Positions 42,157 to 51,116 of a stretch of 55,950 nucleotides of DNA are shown here, in pieces. The stretch's first letter is position 1; every line of letters begins with the position of its first letter. The DNA lies in the NCBI RefSeq assembly GCF_943193005.1, contig NZ_CALPCH010000015.1:1-55950 (forward strand), read 5' to 3'. Under the pieces are notes generated by a model. The model worked only from the letters and a program-made list of their open reading frames with translations, was not told the origin of the DNA and made no database searches. The DNA comes from Pumilibacter intestinalis. Lineage in GTDB: Bacteria > Bacillota > Clostridia > Christensenellales > Pumilibacteraceae. The translations under genes were made by a program, and so were the position numbers.

Positions 42157-42938
42157 AAGAGTTTTTTAACAACTTAATTTCTTCGTGGTGGGGCATACTT
42201 ATTATATGCCTTGCGTGCGCGGCGGTGTGGGTGCTTTTGTCCGCTCTTTTGTACCGCGTGTTTTTCAAGCGGTTTTACGATATGCTCTTGAGCTTAATCG
42301 CCATTATCGGGCTTTCGCCGCTGTTGCTTCTTCTCACGATTTTGGGCGCGATTAAAATGAAAGGCAATCCGTTCTTCGTACAGCTTCGCCCCGGCAAAAG
42401 AAAAAAGTTGAGCGGCGGACAATACGGCGAAGAAAAGATTTTCAAACTACTCAAATTCCGCACCATGACGAACGCGAAAGACCGAAACGGCAACCTTTTG
42501 CCCGACGAAAAGCGACTCACCAAATACGGCAAATTCTTACGTAGCACCTCGCTTGACGAACTTCCCGAACTGTTTAACATTTTTATCGGGAACATGTCTA
42601 TAGTAGGTCCCCGCCCGCTTTTGGTAAAAGATTTGGCGTTTATGACCGACCAACAACGCCGCAGGCATAAAGTGCGGCAGGGGCTTACGGGGCTTGCGCA
42701 AGTAAACGGAAGAAACGCCATATCCTGGGAGAAAAAGTTATTATACGACGAATGGTACGTAACGCACATAACTCTGTGGAGAGATATAAGCATAATATTC
42801 AAAACCGTGGGCAAAGTATTCTCCCGCAGTGACGTTAACCGCGAAGGCACCGTTTCGGATATGGATTACGGCGATTGGCTGTTGGCTGAAGGCAAAATAG
42901 ACGAAGAAGAGTATAACGCTAAAATAAGTCTCTTGTAA
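42153..42938 (+). CDS. Initiating phosphoglycosyl transferase (bacterial sugar transferase)
   Basis: A 261-residue membrane enzyme moving a sugar-1-phosphate from a UDP-sugar to undecaprenyl phosphate, the first step of glycan assembly. Residues 8-35 form an extra membrane helix, and 38-65 is the re-entrant helix typical of PglC/WbaP. The catalytic core follows: KFRTMTNAKD, TSLDELPELFNIFIGNMS, VGPRPLL and LTGLAQVNGRN. The start is GTG 42153, overlapping the aminotransferase stop. The tight coupling supports an amino-deoxy sugar as substrate. The C-terminal tail of about 40 residues is charged. Confidence 0.93.
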   Translation: MKEFFNNLISSWWGILIICLACAAVWVLLSALLYRVFFKRFYDMLLSLIAIIGLSPLLLLLTILGAIKMKGNPFFVQLRPGKRKKLSGGQYGEEKIFKLLKFRTMTNAKDRNGNLLPDEKRLTKYGKFLRSTSLDELPELFNIFIGNMSIVGPRPLLVKDLAFMTDQQRRRHKVRQGLTGLAQVNGRNAISWEKKLLYDEWYVTHITLWRDISIIFKTVGKVFSRSDVNREGTVSDMDYGDWLLAEGKIDEEEYNAKISLL

Positions 42939-42961
42939 CGATTTATAGTTGAAAAGTTTTT

Positions 42962-43849
42962 GTGAGCGAAGTTTGTATGAATAATATAGGCGATTGGCAA
43001 TTTTATAATCATGCGTGGGTGCCGAGTGTAGAACCGCATACCGTTCCGGATTTAGCCCCGTTAGCGGGAGGCGAACTTTTTAAGCAAGGCGGAGTGTTGG
43101 CAAGATATACCACTCAGTTCGATTGCGGTAATGAAACGGAGTGGTGGTATATTATAAAAGATAAACCGTTCGATATTTCAGAATTGAAATCAAAGCATAG
43201 ATATGTAATTAAACAAGGAGAAAAAAATTTTGAAACAAAACTTATAAACCCGTTACATTATAAAGAAGATATTTTCCAAGTTGCAACTGCCGCCTTTGCG
43301 GACTATCCGAAAAAATACAGACCGCAATTACAAAAAGACAAGTTCATGAATGATATTGAAGAATGGAGTGCGGGGGGGGGAGTATTTGTTTACGGAGCAT
43401 TTGTACGTAATAACGGTGTTCTTGCTGGCTATGCTGTTTTAAGTAAAGAAAATAGATGCCTACATTTTTCGATTTTGAAAACAATGCCGATATACGAAAA
43501 AATGCAAGTTAACGCTGCGTTAGTTTATAAAATACTTAAAGATTTCGAAATCGAACTTACAAATGGTTATTATATTTGCGACGGGGCGAGAAATATTCAG
43601 CATCAGACGCATTTCCCTGAATATCTCGAAAAGTATTTCGGATTCAGAAAGGCATATTGCAGGTTGCATGTTGCCTACGCTCCGAAATACAAGCGATTGA
43701 TTAAATTAGTATATCCGTTTAGAAAATTATTGCATTTATTCGACGGGATAACAAAAGTACATCAGCTAAACGGTGTGTTAAAAATGGAAGAAATTGTGAG
43801 AAGACAAGAAAGTGAAAACGGAAAACATTCAAGAGCAAAGCAAGTTTAA
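42962..43849 (+). CDS. GNAT/FemAB-like acyltransferase
   Basis: A 295-residue cytoplasmic protein with a GNAT-like fold. Hydrophobic core strands such as GVFVYGAFVRNNGVLAGYAV and LHFSILKTMP, and YYICDGARNIQHQTHFPEYL, recall FemAB-type aminoacyl or acyl transferases in polysaccharide loci. It probably acylates a sugar. From here the DNA becomes clearly AT-rich. The start is uncertain: GTG 42962 or ATG 42977, neither with a good ribosome binding site. A run of eight G at 43373-43380 could be prone to slippage. It overlaps the next gene by 38 bases. Confidence 0.7.
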   Translation: MSEVCMNNIGDWQFYNHAWVPSVEPHTVPDLAPLAGGELFKQGGVLARYTTQFDCGNETEWWYIIKDKPFDISELKSKHRYVIKQGEKNFETKLINPLHYKEDIFQVATAAFADYPKKYRPQLQKDKFMNDIEEWSAGGGVFVYGAFVRNNGVLAGYAVLSKENRCLHFSILKTMPIYEKMQVNAALVYKILKDFEIELTNGYYICDGARNIQHQTHFPEYLEKYFGFRKAYCRLHVAYAPKYKRLIKLVYPFRKLLHLFDGITKVHQLNGVLKMEEIVRRQESENGKHSRAKQV

Positions 43850-44663
43850 TTTTTCGGTATTGATGTGTGTTTATAACGGCGATAATGCGGTGCATTTTGA
43901 AACAGCCGTGAATAGCATACTTAATCAATCGCTTAAGCCGTCCGAGGTTGTTTTGGTTGTGGACGGTTTTGTATCGCAACAAATAAATACCGTAATCGAA
44001 AAATTTGAAGAAAATGGAAATTTCGTTGTAGTAAGACTTAAAGAAAATCAAGGACATGGTAATGCGCGGCGTGCAGGATTATGTGCATGCAGTAATGATT
44101 TAGTTGCGATAATGGATGCGGATGACGTAAGCTGTTTTGAACGGTTTGAAAAACAAATTGAAAAATTCGTTGAACAACCTTATATTGACGTTGTGGGTGG
44201 TAATATAACCGAATTTATCGAGGAAGAAAGTAATCTAATCGCTAAAAGAGAAGTTCCATGTAATGACAGTGAAATAAAGGACTATATGAAAAAACGTTGT
44301 CCTATGAATTTAGTAACAGTTATGTTCAAAAAAAGCTCTGTTGAAAAAGCGGGTGGATTTTTAGATTGGTACTGCGAAGAAGATTACTATCTATGGATTA
44401 GAATGGCTTTGGAAAATATGGTGTTTGCGAATGTTTCACATAATTTAGTAAATGTACGGGTAGGGAGCGATATGTACAAACGTCGCGGTGGTTGGAAATA
44501 TTTTCAAAGCGAGCGCAAATTGCAAAAATTTATGCGTAAAAACAAAATAATCGGCGCATGGCGTTATTTTTGCAATGTAACTAAACGTTTTATTGTACAG
44601 TGCATGTTACCTAATAGATTGCGTGGTTGGATATATAGAAAATTTGCGAGACAAAAGATTTGA
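43812..44663 (+). CDS. Glycosyltransferase family 2
   Basis: A 283-residue cytoplasmic inverting glycosyltransferase with GT-A fold. N-terminal FSVLMCVYNGDNAVHF is the nucleotide-binding strand, ENQGHGNARRAGL is typical, and AIMDADDVSCFERF holds the DxD metal site near residue 98. CPMNLVTVMFKKSSVEKAGG and CEEDYYLWIRMA follow, with the general base in the ED motif. The start is GTG 43812, inside the previous gene. The donor sugar is unknown. A 190-base gap with two hairpins follows before licD. Confidence 0.92.
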   Translation: MKTENIQEQSKFNFSVLMCVYNGDNAVHFETAVNSILNQSLKPSEVVLVVDGFVSQQINTVIEKFEENGNFVVVRLKENQGHGNARRAGLCACSNDLVAIMDADDVSCFERFEKQIEKFVEQPYIDVVGGNITEFIEEESNLIAKREVPCNDSEIKDYMKKRCPMNLVTVMFKKSSVEKAGGFLDWYCEEDYYLWIRMALENMVFANVSHNLVNVRVGSDMYKRRGGWKYFQSERKLQKFMRKNKIIGAWRYFCNVTKRFIVQCMLPNRLRGWIYRKFARQKI

Positions 44664-44853
44664 TTTATTAACATTTTTAGAAATCGGACAAAAAACATAG
44701 CGATTTAAGGTTGGCGAAATGTAATACATTTACGCAAAATTATATCTTGGCGCGAATATCAAAAAGCAAAAGCGGTACGGTTTATAGGTCATAGACTGAC
44801 GACAAACCGTATTGGCGGGTGATTTTTCAAAATATTATGCGAGGGCATTGAGA
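44664..44853. other. Gap with inverted repeats inside the polysaccharide operon
   Basis: The only sizeable gap in the operon. AAATGT-aat-ACATTT (44717-44731) is a small palindrome. TACGGTTT (44776-44783) and AAACCGTA (44804-44811) form a perfect 8-bp stem enclosing GTCA-tagac-TGAC (44788-44800), a two-part hairpin with no T run. GAGGG near 44842 belongs to licD. No gene and no promoter are evident; the hairpin may act on mRNA stability, or mark a recombination joint. Confidence 0.45.
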
Positions 44854-45660
44854 ATGACTGAAATACAATTAAAATTGCTTGATATGTTAAAATGGTTTCA
44901 TGAATTTTGTATTGAAAATAAACTTAGATACTATGCATTGGGCGGAACTATGTTAGGGGCGATACGGCATAAAGGCTTTATTCCATGGGATGACGATATA
45001 GACGTGGGAATGCCGCGAGAAGATTACGACAAAATGATAGAGCTTGTTATTGATAAGCAAGATGAGAAATATAGGCTTGAAAAACCGTTACAGAACAAAG
45101 ATTTTGTTTATCAATATTGCAAATTATACGATACTTCTACTACGCTTGTGGAAAACACTAGATATAAAACGAAAAGAGGGGTGTATTTAGATATATTTCC
45201 TTTGGATGGTATAGGTAATACGCAAGAAGAAAGCAAAAAAAATTTCAAAAAAATAGATAAAAAAACAGCTTATATTATGACAAAAGTTTGCGGATTAAGT
45301 AAAAACAGGAAATTATATAAAAATCTTGCGATTATAGTATCACGGTATATTATATTTCCTCGTTGGCAGAAAGTTTTGAAAAATTTGGATATTCTTTGCA
45401 GAACGAGAAAATTTGATGATTGTGACTACGTTGCCAATTTGTATGGGAACTGGCATGAGCGTGAAATCGTTAAAAGAGAGTGGTTTGGCACTCCTTGTTT
45501 ATACGAATTTGAAGATTTTGAAATTTACGGAGTGCAAAATTACGACAGTTATTTGTCTGCGATTTATGGAAACTATATGAAGCTACCGCCTATAGAAAAG
45601 CAAAAGTCGCATCATGACTATTTAAGTTTGGATTTGGAAAAATCATATTTACATGTTTGA
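44854..45660 (+). CDS. LicD-family phosphotransferase
   Basis: A 268-residue LicD protein of the nucleotidyltransferase fold. The signature YYALGGTMLGAIRHKGFIPW followed by DDDIDVGMPREDY (about residues 27-60) is complete, including the metal-binding DDDID. LicD enzymes transfer phosphocholine, or a polyol phosphate such as ribitol 5-phosphate, from a CDP-linked donor to glycans. The downstream cytidylyltransferase gene fits a CDP donor made by this operon. ATG 44854 is chosen for its GAGGG site; a TTG at 44812 would also be open but lies at the edge of a hairpin. Confidence 0.92.
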   Translation: MTEIQLKLLDMLKWFHEFCIENKLRYYALGGTMLGAIRHKGFIPWDDDIDVGMPREDYDKMIELVIDKQDEKYRLEKPLQNKDFVYQYCKLYDTSTTLVENTRYKTKRGVYLDIFPLDGIGNTQEESKKNFKKIDKKTAYIMTKVCGLSKNRKLYKNLAIIVSRYIIFPRWQKVLKNLDILCRTRKFDDCDYVANLYGNWHEREIVKREWFGTPCLYEFEDFEIYGVQNYDSYLSAIYGNYMKLPPIEKQKSHHDYLSLDLEKSYLHV

Positions 45661-45672
45661 GAGGATTATAAA

Positions 45673-46389
45673 ATGAACATAGCGGTTATCATAGCGGGCG
45701 GTTCGGGAAAGAGAATGGGACAAGACGTGCCAAAGCAGTTTTTGACAATAAACGATAAACCTATAATAGTTTATACGCTTGAAAATTTTCAAAAAAATGA
45801 AAAAATAGATGATATTATCATTGTTTGTATAGACGGTTGGCAACACGTGCTCGAAGCATATGCCAAGCAGTTCGGGATAACAAAGCTAAAGCAAATCGTG
45901 TCGGGCGGTGAGAGCGGGCAACATTCTATAATGAACGGGGTAGAAGCTGTTTACGGTAAATATCCCGACGATACTTGTGTGATAATTCATGACGGAATAC
46001 GCCCGTTGGTTGATGAAAGCGTGCTGAATGATGTTATTGAAACTTGTGAGAAATACGGAAACGGTGTAACTTCATTACCATATAACGAACAAATCTTCGT
46101 TATAAAAGATGAAGTATCGACCGTTAAGTATATTCCGAGAGAAACATTGAGGAGAGTATCCACTCCGCAAGCATATAAACTCAAAAAATTGCATGAAAGT
46201 TATAAAACGGCTATGGAAAAGAATATAGGTTTTACTCCGTCGTCATACGTGAATACCATGATGGTTGATTTGGGCGAAACATTGTATTTTTCAAAAGGTT
46301 CAGACAAAAATATAAAACTTACAACAAAAGATGATTTGCAAATCTTTATGGGCTATTTGCAAGGAGTGGATAAGAATTGGCTCAAATAA
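45673..46389 (+). CDS. IspD/TarI-family cytidylyltransferase
   Basis: A 238-residue CTP-dependent transferase. The CTP loop IIAGGSGKRMG, then VPKQFL (residues 7-24), the DGIRPLVD segment and KLTTKDDLQIF near the C-terminus mark the IspD/TarI family. IspD makes CDP-methylerythritol; TarI makes CDP-ribitol. Its place between licD and a short-chain dehydrogenase in a surface-glycan operon favours a TarI-like role, activating a polyol phosphate for LicD. Sequence alone cannot separate the two. GAGAGGA lies upstream of ATG 45673. It overlaps the next gene by 13 bases. Confidence 0.88.
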   Translation: MNIAVIIAGGSGKRMGQDVPKQFLTINDKPIIVYTLENFQKNEKIDDIIIVCIDGWQHVLEAYAKQFGITKLKQIVSGGESGQHSIMNGVEAVYGKYPDDTCVIIHDGIRPLVDESVLNDVIETCEKYGNGVTSLPYNEQIFVIKDEVSTVKYIPRETLRRVSTPQAYKLKKLHESYKTAMEKNIGFTPSSYVNTMMVDLGETLYFSKGSDKNIKLTTKDDLQIFMGYLQGVDKNWLK

Positions 46390-47396
46390 AACTTTCCGAT
46401 ACCGAAATAAAAGACATTGCAATGCTCGCCGATTTACCATACGCGTGGGGAAAACTTAAAAATTCCACGGTTGTTATAAGCGGAGGTACGGGCTTTATAG
46501 GCTCTTATCTTATTGCGGTTTTGCAAATGCGTAATAAAAAATATAATGACAATATTTCGATTGTGAGTTTGTCGCGCGGCGGCGGCGAAGATTGCGAAAA
46601 TGTTAAGTATATGAGTTGCGATGTGACGCAGAGCATTGCCATAAAAGAACCTGTAGATTATGTACTCCACTTGGCTTCCAATACGCATCCTCAGCAGTAT
46701 GCAAAAGAGCCGGTTGAAACTATAACCACAAATATTCTCGGTTGTTGTAACCTGATTGAACTTGCGCGTGAAAAGAAAGCGAAACGCTTTTTGTTAACGT
46801 CAAGCGTGGAAATTTACGGTAACGGAAGCGATACGCCGATGCAAGAAGACTATTGCGGATATATTAACTGCAATACCGTGCGTGCGGGTTATAACGAAGC
46901 CAAGCGCGTATCCGAAAGTTTGTGCCAAGCATATATTGCGCAATTCGGCATGGATTGCGTAATAGCGCGTCTTGCAAGAGTATTCGGACCGGACCGAAAA
47001 AACGACAGCAAGGCAATTGCGCAATTTATGCAAAATGCAGTGCGCGGCGAAAACATTGTGCTCAAAAGCAAAGGCAATCAACGCTTTTCTTATTGTTATG
47101 TTATAGACGCCGTTAGCGGGATATTGAAAGTGCTTTTAGACGGCGAGAGCGGCGAGGCTTATAATATCTCGGAAGACGACGAGGGCTTGACATTGGGCGA
47201 TTACGCAAATTACATTGCCGCTTTGGGTAAAGTGAAAGTAGTTTTCGATTTGACAAATCGTCAAACGGGTGCGTCGACTGCTGAGTATGCTTTGATTAGT
47301 AGTATTAAAATTAAAAATTTAGAGTGGCAACCAATGTTCACTGTGAAAGATGGTTTGTATAGAACACATAAAATTCTAACTGGTAAATGGGTGTAA
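46377..47396 (+). CDS. NAD-dependent epimerase/dehydratase (extended SDR)
   Basis: A 339-residue extended short-chain dehydrogenase. The Rossmann motif is GGTGFIGS near residue 36. The catalytic Tyr-x3-Lys is in [11 protein letters not shown], preceded by [12 protein letters not shown]. It resembles UDP-glucuronate decarboxylase and related sugar-nucleotide enzymes. The start is TTG 46377, with AAGGAG about 11 bases upstream, inside the cytidylyltransferase gene. The tight overlap suggests that both act on the same CDP-linked compound, perhaps reducing or modifying it before LicD uses it; that is inferred from gene order. Confidence 0.9.
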   Translation: MAQIKLSDTEIKDIAMLADLPYAWGKLKNSTVVISGGTGFIGSYLIAVLQMRNKKYNDNISIVSLSRGGGEDCENVKYMSCDVTQSIAIKEPVDYVLHLASNTHPQQYAKEPVETITTNILGCCNLIELAREKKAKRFLLTSSVEIYGNGSDTPMQEDYCGYINCNTVRAGYNEAKRVSESLCQAYIAQFGMDCVIARLARVFGPDRKNDSKAIAQFMQNAVRGENIVLKSKGNQRFSYCYVIDAVSGILKVLLDGESGEAYNISEDDEGLTLGDYANYIAALGKVKVVFDLTNRQTGASTAEYALISSIKIKNLEWQPMFTVKDGLYRTHKILTGKWV

Positions 47397-48475
47397 TTAT
47401 GATAATATTGCATATAGCACAAATAGAAAATAACGCATGTAATGGAGTTTGCGTGGTTGTGCCCGAGCATATTAAAGCACAGCAAAAACTCGAAACCGTA
47501 GGTTTCGTGAATATGCGCGATTATATTGCGGAGGGCATTGAAAACCAATTCGCATATCCAAATTTGAAAGATATATCGATTTTGCCCGCGCCGTTTGATA
47601 AACCCGATTTAGTGGTGTTCCATCAATTTTATAAGCCTAAATATCTCAAAATCGCCAAAAATTTGCATAGTCGTAAAATTCCGTATGTAATTGTTCCGCA
47701 CGGAGAACTTACCGACGGAGCGCAACATAAAAAGTGGCTTAAGAAAAAAGTTGCAAATTTGTTACTGTTTAATAAATTTGCGAAAAAGGCAAAAGCAATT
47801 CAATGCCTTTCGCAAGCGGAATTGGTTACGTCAAAGATAAAAACGCATAAATTCGTAGGGGTAAACGGCGTAAATATTCCGAGTAAACAAAAAGAAGTTT
47901 TTTCGCAAAACGGTCTTAAATTGCTGTATATCGGCAGATTGGATATGTTTCATAAAGGACTTGATTTGCTTATTGAGGCGGTTGCAAAAATTAAAAGTAT
48001 TTTGATAAATAATAAATGCATTTTATATATCTATGGTCCGGATTGTTGCGGGAGATATAAACAAGTACAGGATACTATATCCAAGTTCGACGTTGCGGAT
48101 ATTGTAAAATTAAAACATGAGATAGTGGGAAGAGCAAAAGAGGAGGAAATACTTTCGGCTGATTTGTTTATTCAAACCTCGCGTTTTGAGGGATTGCCCG
48201 TAGGAATACTCGAAACGCTTAGTTACGGTTTGCCGTGCATTGTAACGGAAGGTACAAACTTGGCGGAGTTTGTGCAAAAAAATGATGCGGGGTGGAGTTG
48301 CGAAACAAATTCCGACAGCATAGCAGAGACAATAAAACAAGCTATTGAGGATAAAGCTAAATTTAATGAAAAGTCTTGTAATGCTGTTGCGGCTATAAAC
48401 AATAACTTTGAGTGGGGCATTGTTGCGAATAATACGGTAGATGCGTATAAGGCAATAGTTTTCGATAAGGTATAA
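47387..48475 (+). CDS. Glycosyltransferase family 4-like
   Basis: A 362-residue GT-B retaining glycosyltransferase. The C-terminal half shows [20 protein letters not shown] and the E-x7-E donor motif in [20 protein letters not shown]. The N-terminal acceptor half includes [20 protein letters not shown], similar to enzymes adding to polyprenol-linked glycans. ATG 47387 overlaps the previous stop by ten bases; ATG 47399 is an alternative, and neither has a strong ribosome binding site. Donor and acceptor sugars unknown. Confidence 0.9.
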   Translation: MGVIMIILHIAQIENNACNGVCVVVPEHIKAQQKLETVGFVNMRDYIAEGIENQFAYPNLKDISILPAPFDKPDLVVFHQFYKPKYLKIAKNLHSRKIPYVIVPHGELTDGAQHKKWLKKKVANLLLFNKFAKKAKAIQCLSQAELVTSKIKTHKFVGVNGVNIPSKQKEVFSQNGLKLLYIGRLDMFHKGLDLLIEAVAKIKSILINNKCILYIYGPDCCGRYKQVQDTISKFDVADIVKLKHEIVGRAKEEEILSADLFIQTSRFEGLPVGILETLSYGLPCIVTEGTNLAEFVQKNDAGWSCETNSDSIAETIKQAIEDKAKFNEKSCNAVAAINNNFEWGIVANNTVDAYKAIVFDKV

Positions 48476-48479
48476 TCGC

Positions 48480-49568
48480 ATGGGTTTATATTATTGTATC
48501 GGCGCATTTCTATTACTGTTTGTAGGCATTACCTTGAGAAGCCGCAATTGCGAAAGAAAGTTTTTGCTGAATTGCGGCGGAGTATACTATTATACTAATA
48601 GAAAAACAAATAAAGAGAATTTGTTGGCGGCTTTTGCGCTTTTGTTCTTTTGGGTTCTTACTGCATTTAGAGGAATTGATATAGGAAACGATACCGTTAG
48701 TTATGTAAGGATTTTTAATGATATTTTAGCAAATGGTATCGATTTCAACTCGGGAATAGAATACGGTTACCAAATATTATGTTTGGTTATAGGTTTTTTT
48801 TCAAGTAATTCTACGTTTTTTTTATTTGTTATAGCTACTATTTGTTATAGCGGAGTTGCAATTTATATATTCAAATATTCTAAGAATAAAATGTTTTCGG
48901 TATGTTTGTTTTTTTGTGTTTGTTTTTCTAATTTTACAAACATTTTAAGACAAGATATAGCAATGGTAATAATTTTATTTGCCAATCAAGCAATACGCGA
49001 TAACAAAAAAATAAAAGCGTTATTATTGATTATTTTTGCGAGTTTCTTTCATTTATCAGCGATTTCGGCAATTTTGCTGTTTTTATATAAGTTTGTGCCT
49101 AAGTCTGTTTTTTATGTTTTTATCGCAACAATAATATTAACTATAGCGGCTATCACAGGAGTATTAAATGAAATATTGATTTTTATAGTTCCAACCTATA
49201 AAAATTATATTTTGAAGCAAGAGTTCGGTTTCGGATACATGGCTTTAACCGTAGACTTGATAAGAGCGTTGGCAATTTATGGTTTAATATTTTATTTTCA
49301 TAGAAAAAACAGGAAAATATTGGCAAATTATATTATTTTGTTATTGTTTAGCAGTTTGGGATATATTGCTACAATTATATCTCGGGCATCAACGTACTTT
49401 TTATTGCCCATTATTATAGATATACCTAATGCGTTTTACTTAAAAAAAATAAAACATTACAAATCGATTATTTTGGGCGTTTGTTTTATTTTCATAGCTT
49501 ATTTTATAGTTGTTTTGATTATACGCCCCGAATGGAACTATTTATATCCGTATGAGTTTTTCAAGTAA
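48480..49568 (+). CDS. EpsG/Wzy-like polysaccharide polymerase
   Basis: A 362-residue membrane protein with about ten predicted segments and the EpsG-family signature FRGIDIGNDTVSYVRIFNDI at about residues 62-81. In Wzx/Wzy systems such proteins join lipid-linked repeat units outside the membrane. It is very AT-rich with many TTT/TTA codons, as is typical of Wzy. The start follows the previous stop by four bases with weak AAGG upstream. With the flippase at the end of the operon it indicates a Wzy-dependent pathway. Confidence 0.85.
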   Translation: MGLYYCIGAFLLLFVGITLRSRNCERKFLLNCGGVYYYTNRKTNKENLLAAFALLFFWVLTAFRGIDIGNDTVSYVRIFNDILANGIDFNSGIEYGYQILCLVIGFFSSNSTFFLFVIATICYSGVAIYIFKYSKNKMFSVCLFFCVCFSNFTNILRQDIAMVIILFANQAIRDNKKIKALLLIIFASFFHLSAISAILLFLYKFVPKSVFYVFIATIILTIAAITGVLNEILIFIVPTYKNYILKQEFGFGYMALTVDLIRALAIYGLIFYFHRKNRKILANYIILLLFSSLGYIATIISRASTYFLLPIIIDIPNAFYLKKIKHYKSIILGVCFIFIAYFIVVLIIRPEWNYLYPYEFFK

Positions 49569-49600
49569 AATTTGAGATTTTAATATTAAAAGGAAGATAT

Positions 49601-50329
49601 ATGATACCTAAAATAATTCACTATTGCTGGTTTGGGGGAGCCAAAAAGAGCAAATTGATTCAAAAGTGTATGCAAAGTTGGCGCAAATTTTGCCCCGATT
49701 ATGAAATAAAAGAGTGGAATGAAACTAACTTTGACGTGCACTGCTGTAAATATGTGGAAGACGCGTATGCGGCTAAAAAATGGGCGTTTATAGCCGATTA
49801 TTTCAGATTTTGGGTTGTGGCAAATCACGGCGGTATATATTTCGATACCGATATACGCGTTTATAAAAGTTTTGACGAATTTTTAGATTGCGACTTTTTT
49901 TGCGGCTATGAAACCGACGAGTGGTTAGAACCGGCTATTATAGGCGGAGTTGCACATAATTCGGTTTCAGATACGTTTATACAAACGTATGAAACTAAAT
50001 TATTTGTACTTGACGGAAAACAGGATTTAACTCCTTTGCCTATAACGTTTACAAATCATTTTAAGAATACGTTTTCGTTTAATTTAGACGCAACTGTAAC
50101 AGAAAATAATGACGGAATTGTTATATTTGCAAAACCTATATTTCGTCCTGATAGGTCTAAAAGGAATGCTCCTATTATAACTAAAGATACTGCTGCCATG
50201 CATTGTTATTCGGGTAGTTGGGTGGATAAAAAAAGTAAGCGTAGATTGAAAATTTATAACATATTATGTAGATTTTTTGGAGTGAAATTTGCTGATAAAA
50301 TTCGCAATAAGTTTGGAAGAGAGGGGTGA
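49601..50329 (+). CDS. Glycosyltransferase, DXD sugar-binding (GT32-like), copy 1
   Basis: A 242-residue enzyme of the Gly_transf_sug family. It begins MIPKIIHYCWFGGAKKSK, and the DXD site is in GGIYFDTDIRVYKSFDEF near residue 80, preceded by AFIADYFRFWVVANHG. HCYSGSW near the C-terminus is also typical. AAAAGGAAG lies upstream. It shares its first 13 residues and overall layout with the next gene, so the two are tandem paralogs likely adding different sugars. Confidence 0.9.
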   Translation: MIPKIIHYCWFGGAKKSKLIQKCMQSWRKFCPDYEIKEWNETNFDVHCCKYVEDAYAAKKWAFIADYFRFWVVANHGGIYFDTDIRVYKSFDEFLDCDFFCGYETDEWLEPAIIGGVAHNSVSDTFIQTYETKLFVLDGKQDLTPLPITFTNHFKNTFSFNLDATVTENNDGIVIFAKPIFRPDRSKRNAPIITKDTAAMHCYSGSWVDKKSKRRLKIYNILCRFFGVKFADKIRNKFGREG

Positions 50330-50338
50330 TACAAACAA

Positions 50339-51112
50339 ATGATACCTAAGATTATTCATTATTGTTGGTTTGGAGGCAAGAAAAAGGATGAATTGTCTTT
50401 AAGATGTATAGAATCGTGGAAGAAGAATTTGCCTGATTACGAATTAAGAGAATGGAATGAGAATAATTTTGATGTTAATGAAAATTGTTTTGTTCGAGAA
50501 GCTTTTAATGCAAAACAATATGCATTTGTTGCGGATTATGTTCGTTTGTTTGCTATTTGGAAGTGTGGCGGAATATATTTGGACTGCGATGTAGAGGTAG
50601 TAAAAGACTTTGATGATTTATTGACCTTGCCGGCATTTACATCGTATGAGTATAAATCCAATTCGGACTCAATGCATATTGAAGCTGGTGTGATGGCTTC
50701 CGAGAAAAATGGACGTTGGGTAGAAGGCGCTTTGAAATTATATGAGAATAGACCTTTTATTCGTAATGACGGATCTTTTGACTTTACTACGCTTCCTATT
50801 ATTTTGTCACAATATACAATAGAAAACTACGGTAAAATATCCGGCTATTTATCCGATACATTGGAAGAAATAACTATATTTAATAGTAATTATTTTTCTC
50901 CTAAAAATCCTTATACAAATGAAATAATAATTCATAGCGAAACAAGAACAATTCATCATTTTAATAATTCATGGGGGACGCCGTACAGTAAATTAAGAAG
51001 AAAATATATTAAAAAATTCGGTCCTTTTTTCGGTAATAGTTTTTTTGTTATAATTCATCCTATAAAGTCGGTAAAGATATTAACATATAAATTGAAAAAA
51101 AACAAGAAATAA
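50339..51112 (+). CDS. Glycosyltransferase, DXD sugar-binding (GT32-like), copy 2
   Basis: A 257-residue paralog of the preceding gene. The N-terminus MIPKIIHYCWFGGKKKDE and the DXD motif GGIYLDCDVEVVKDFDDL are clear, with AFVADYVRLFAIWKCG before it and HHFNNSWGTPYS near the end. The sequences diverge outside the motifs, so the duplication is old. GAGAGGGGTG upstream acts as ribosome binding site. Codons are strongly AT-rich. Confidence 0.9.
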   Translation: MIPKIIHYCWFGGKKKDELSLRCIESWKKNLPDYELREWNENNFDVNENCFVREAFNAKQYAFVADYVRLFAIWKCGGIYLDCDVEVVKDFDDLLTLPAFTSYEYKSNSDSMHIEAGVMASEKNGRWVEGALKLYENRPFIRNDGSFDFTTLPIILSQYTIENYGKISGYLSDTLEEITIFNSNYFSPKNPYTNEIIIHSETRTIHHFNNSWGTPYSKLRRKYIKKFGPFFGNSFFVIIHPIKSVKILTYKLKKNKK

Positions 51113-51116
51113 TATA

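Noticed and set aside
43373-43380. Run of eight G in the acyltransferase gene as a phase-variation tract
   Set aside because: The frame is intact on both sides and a single short tract is weak evidence; it would need reads showing length variation.
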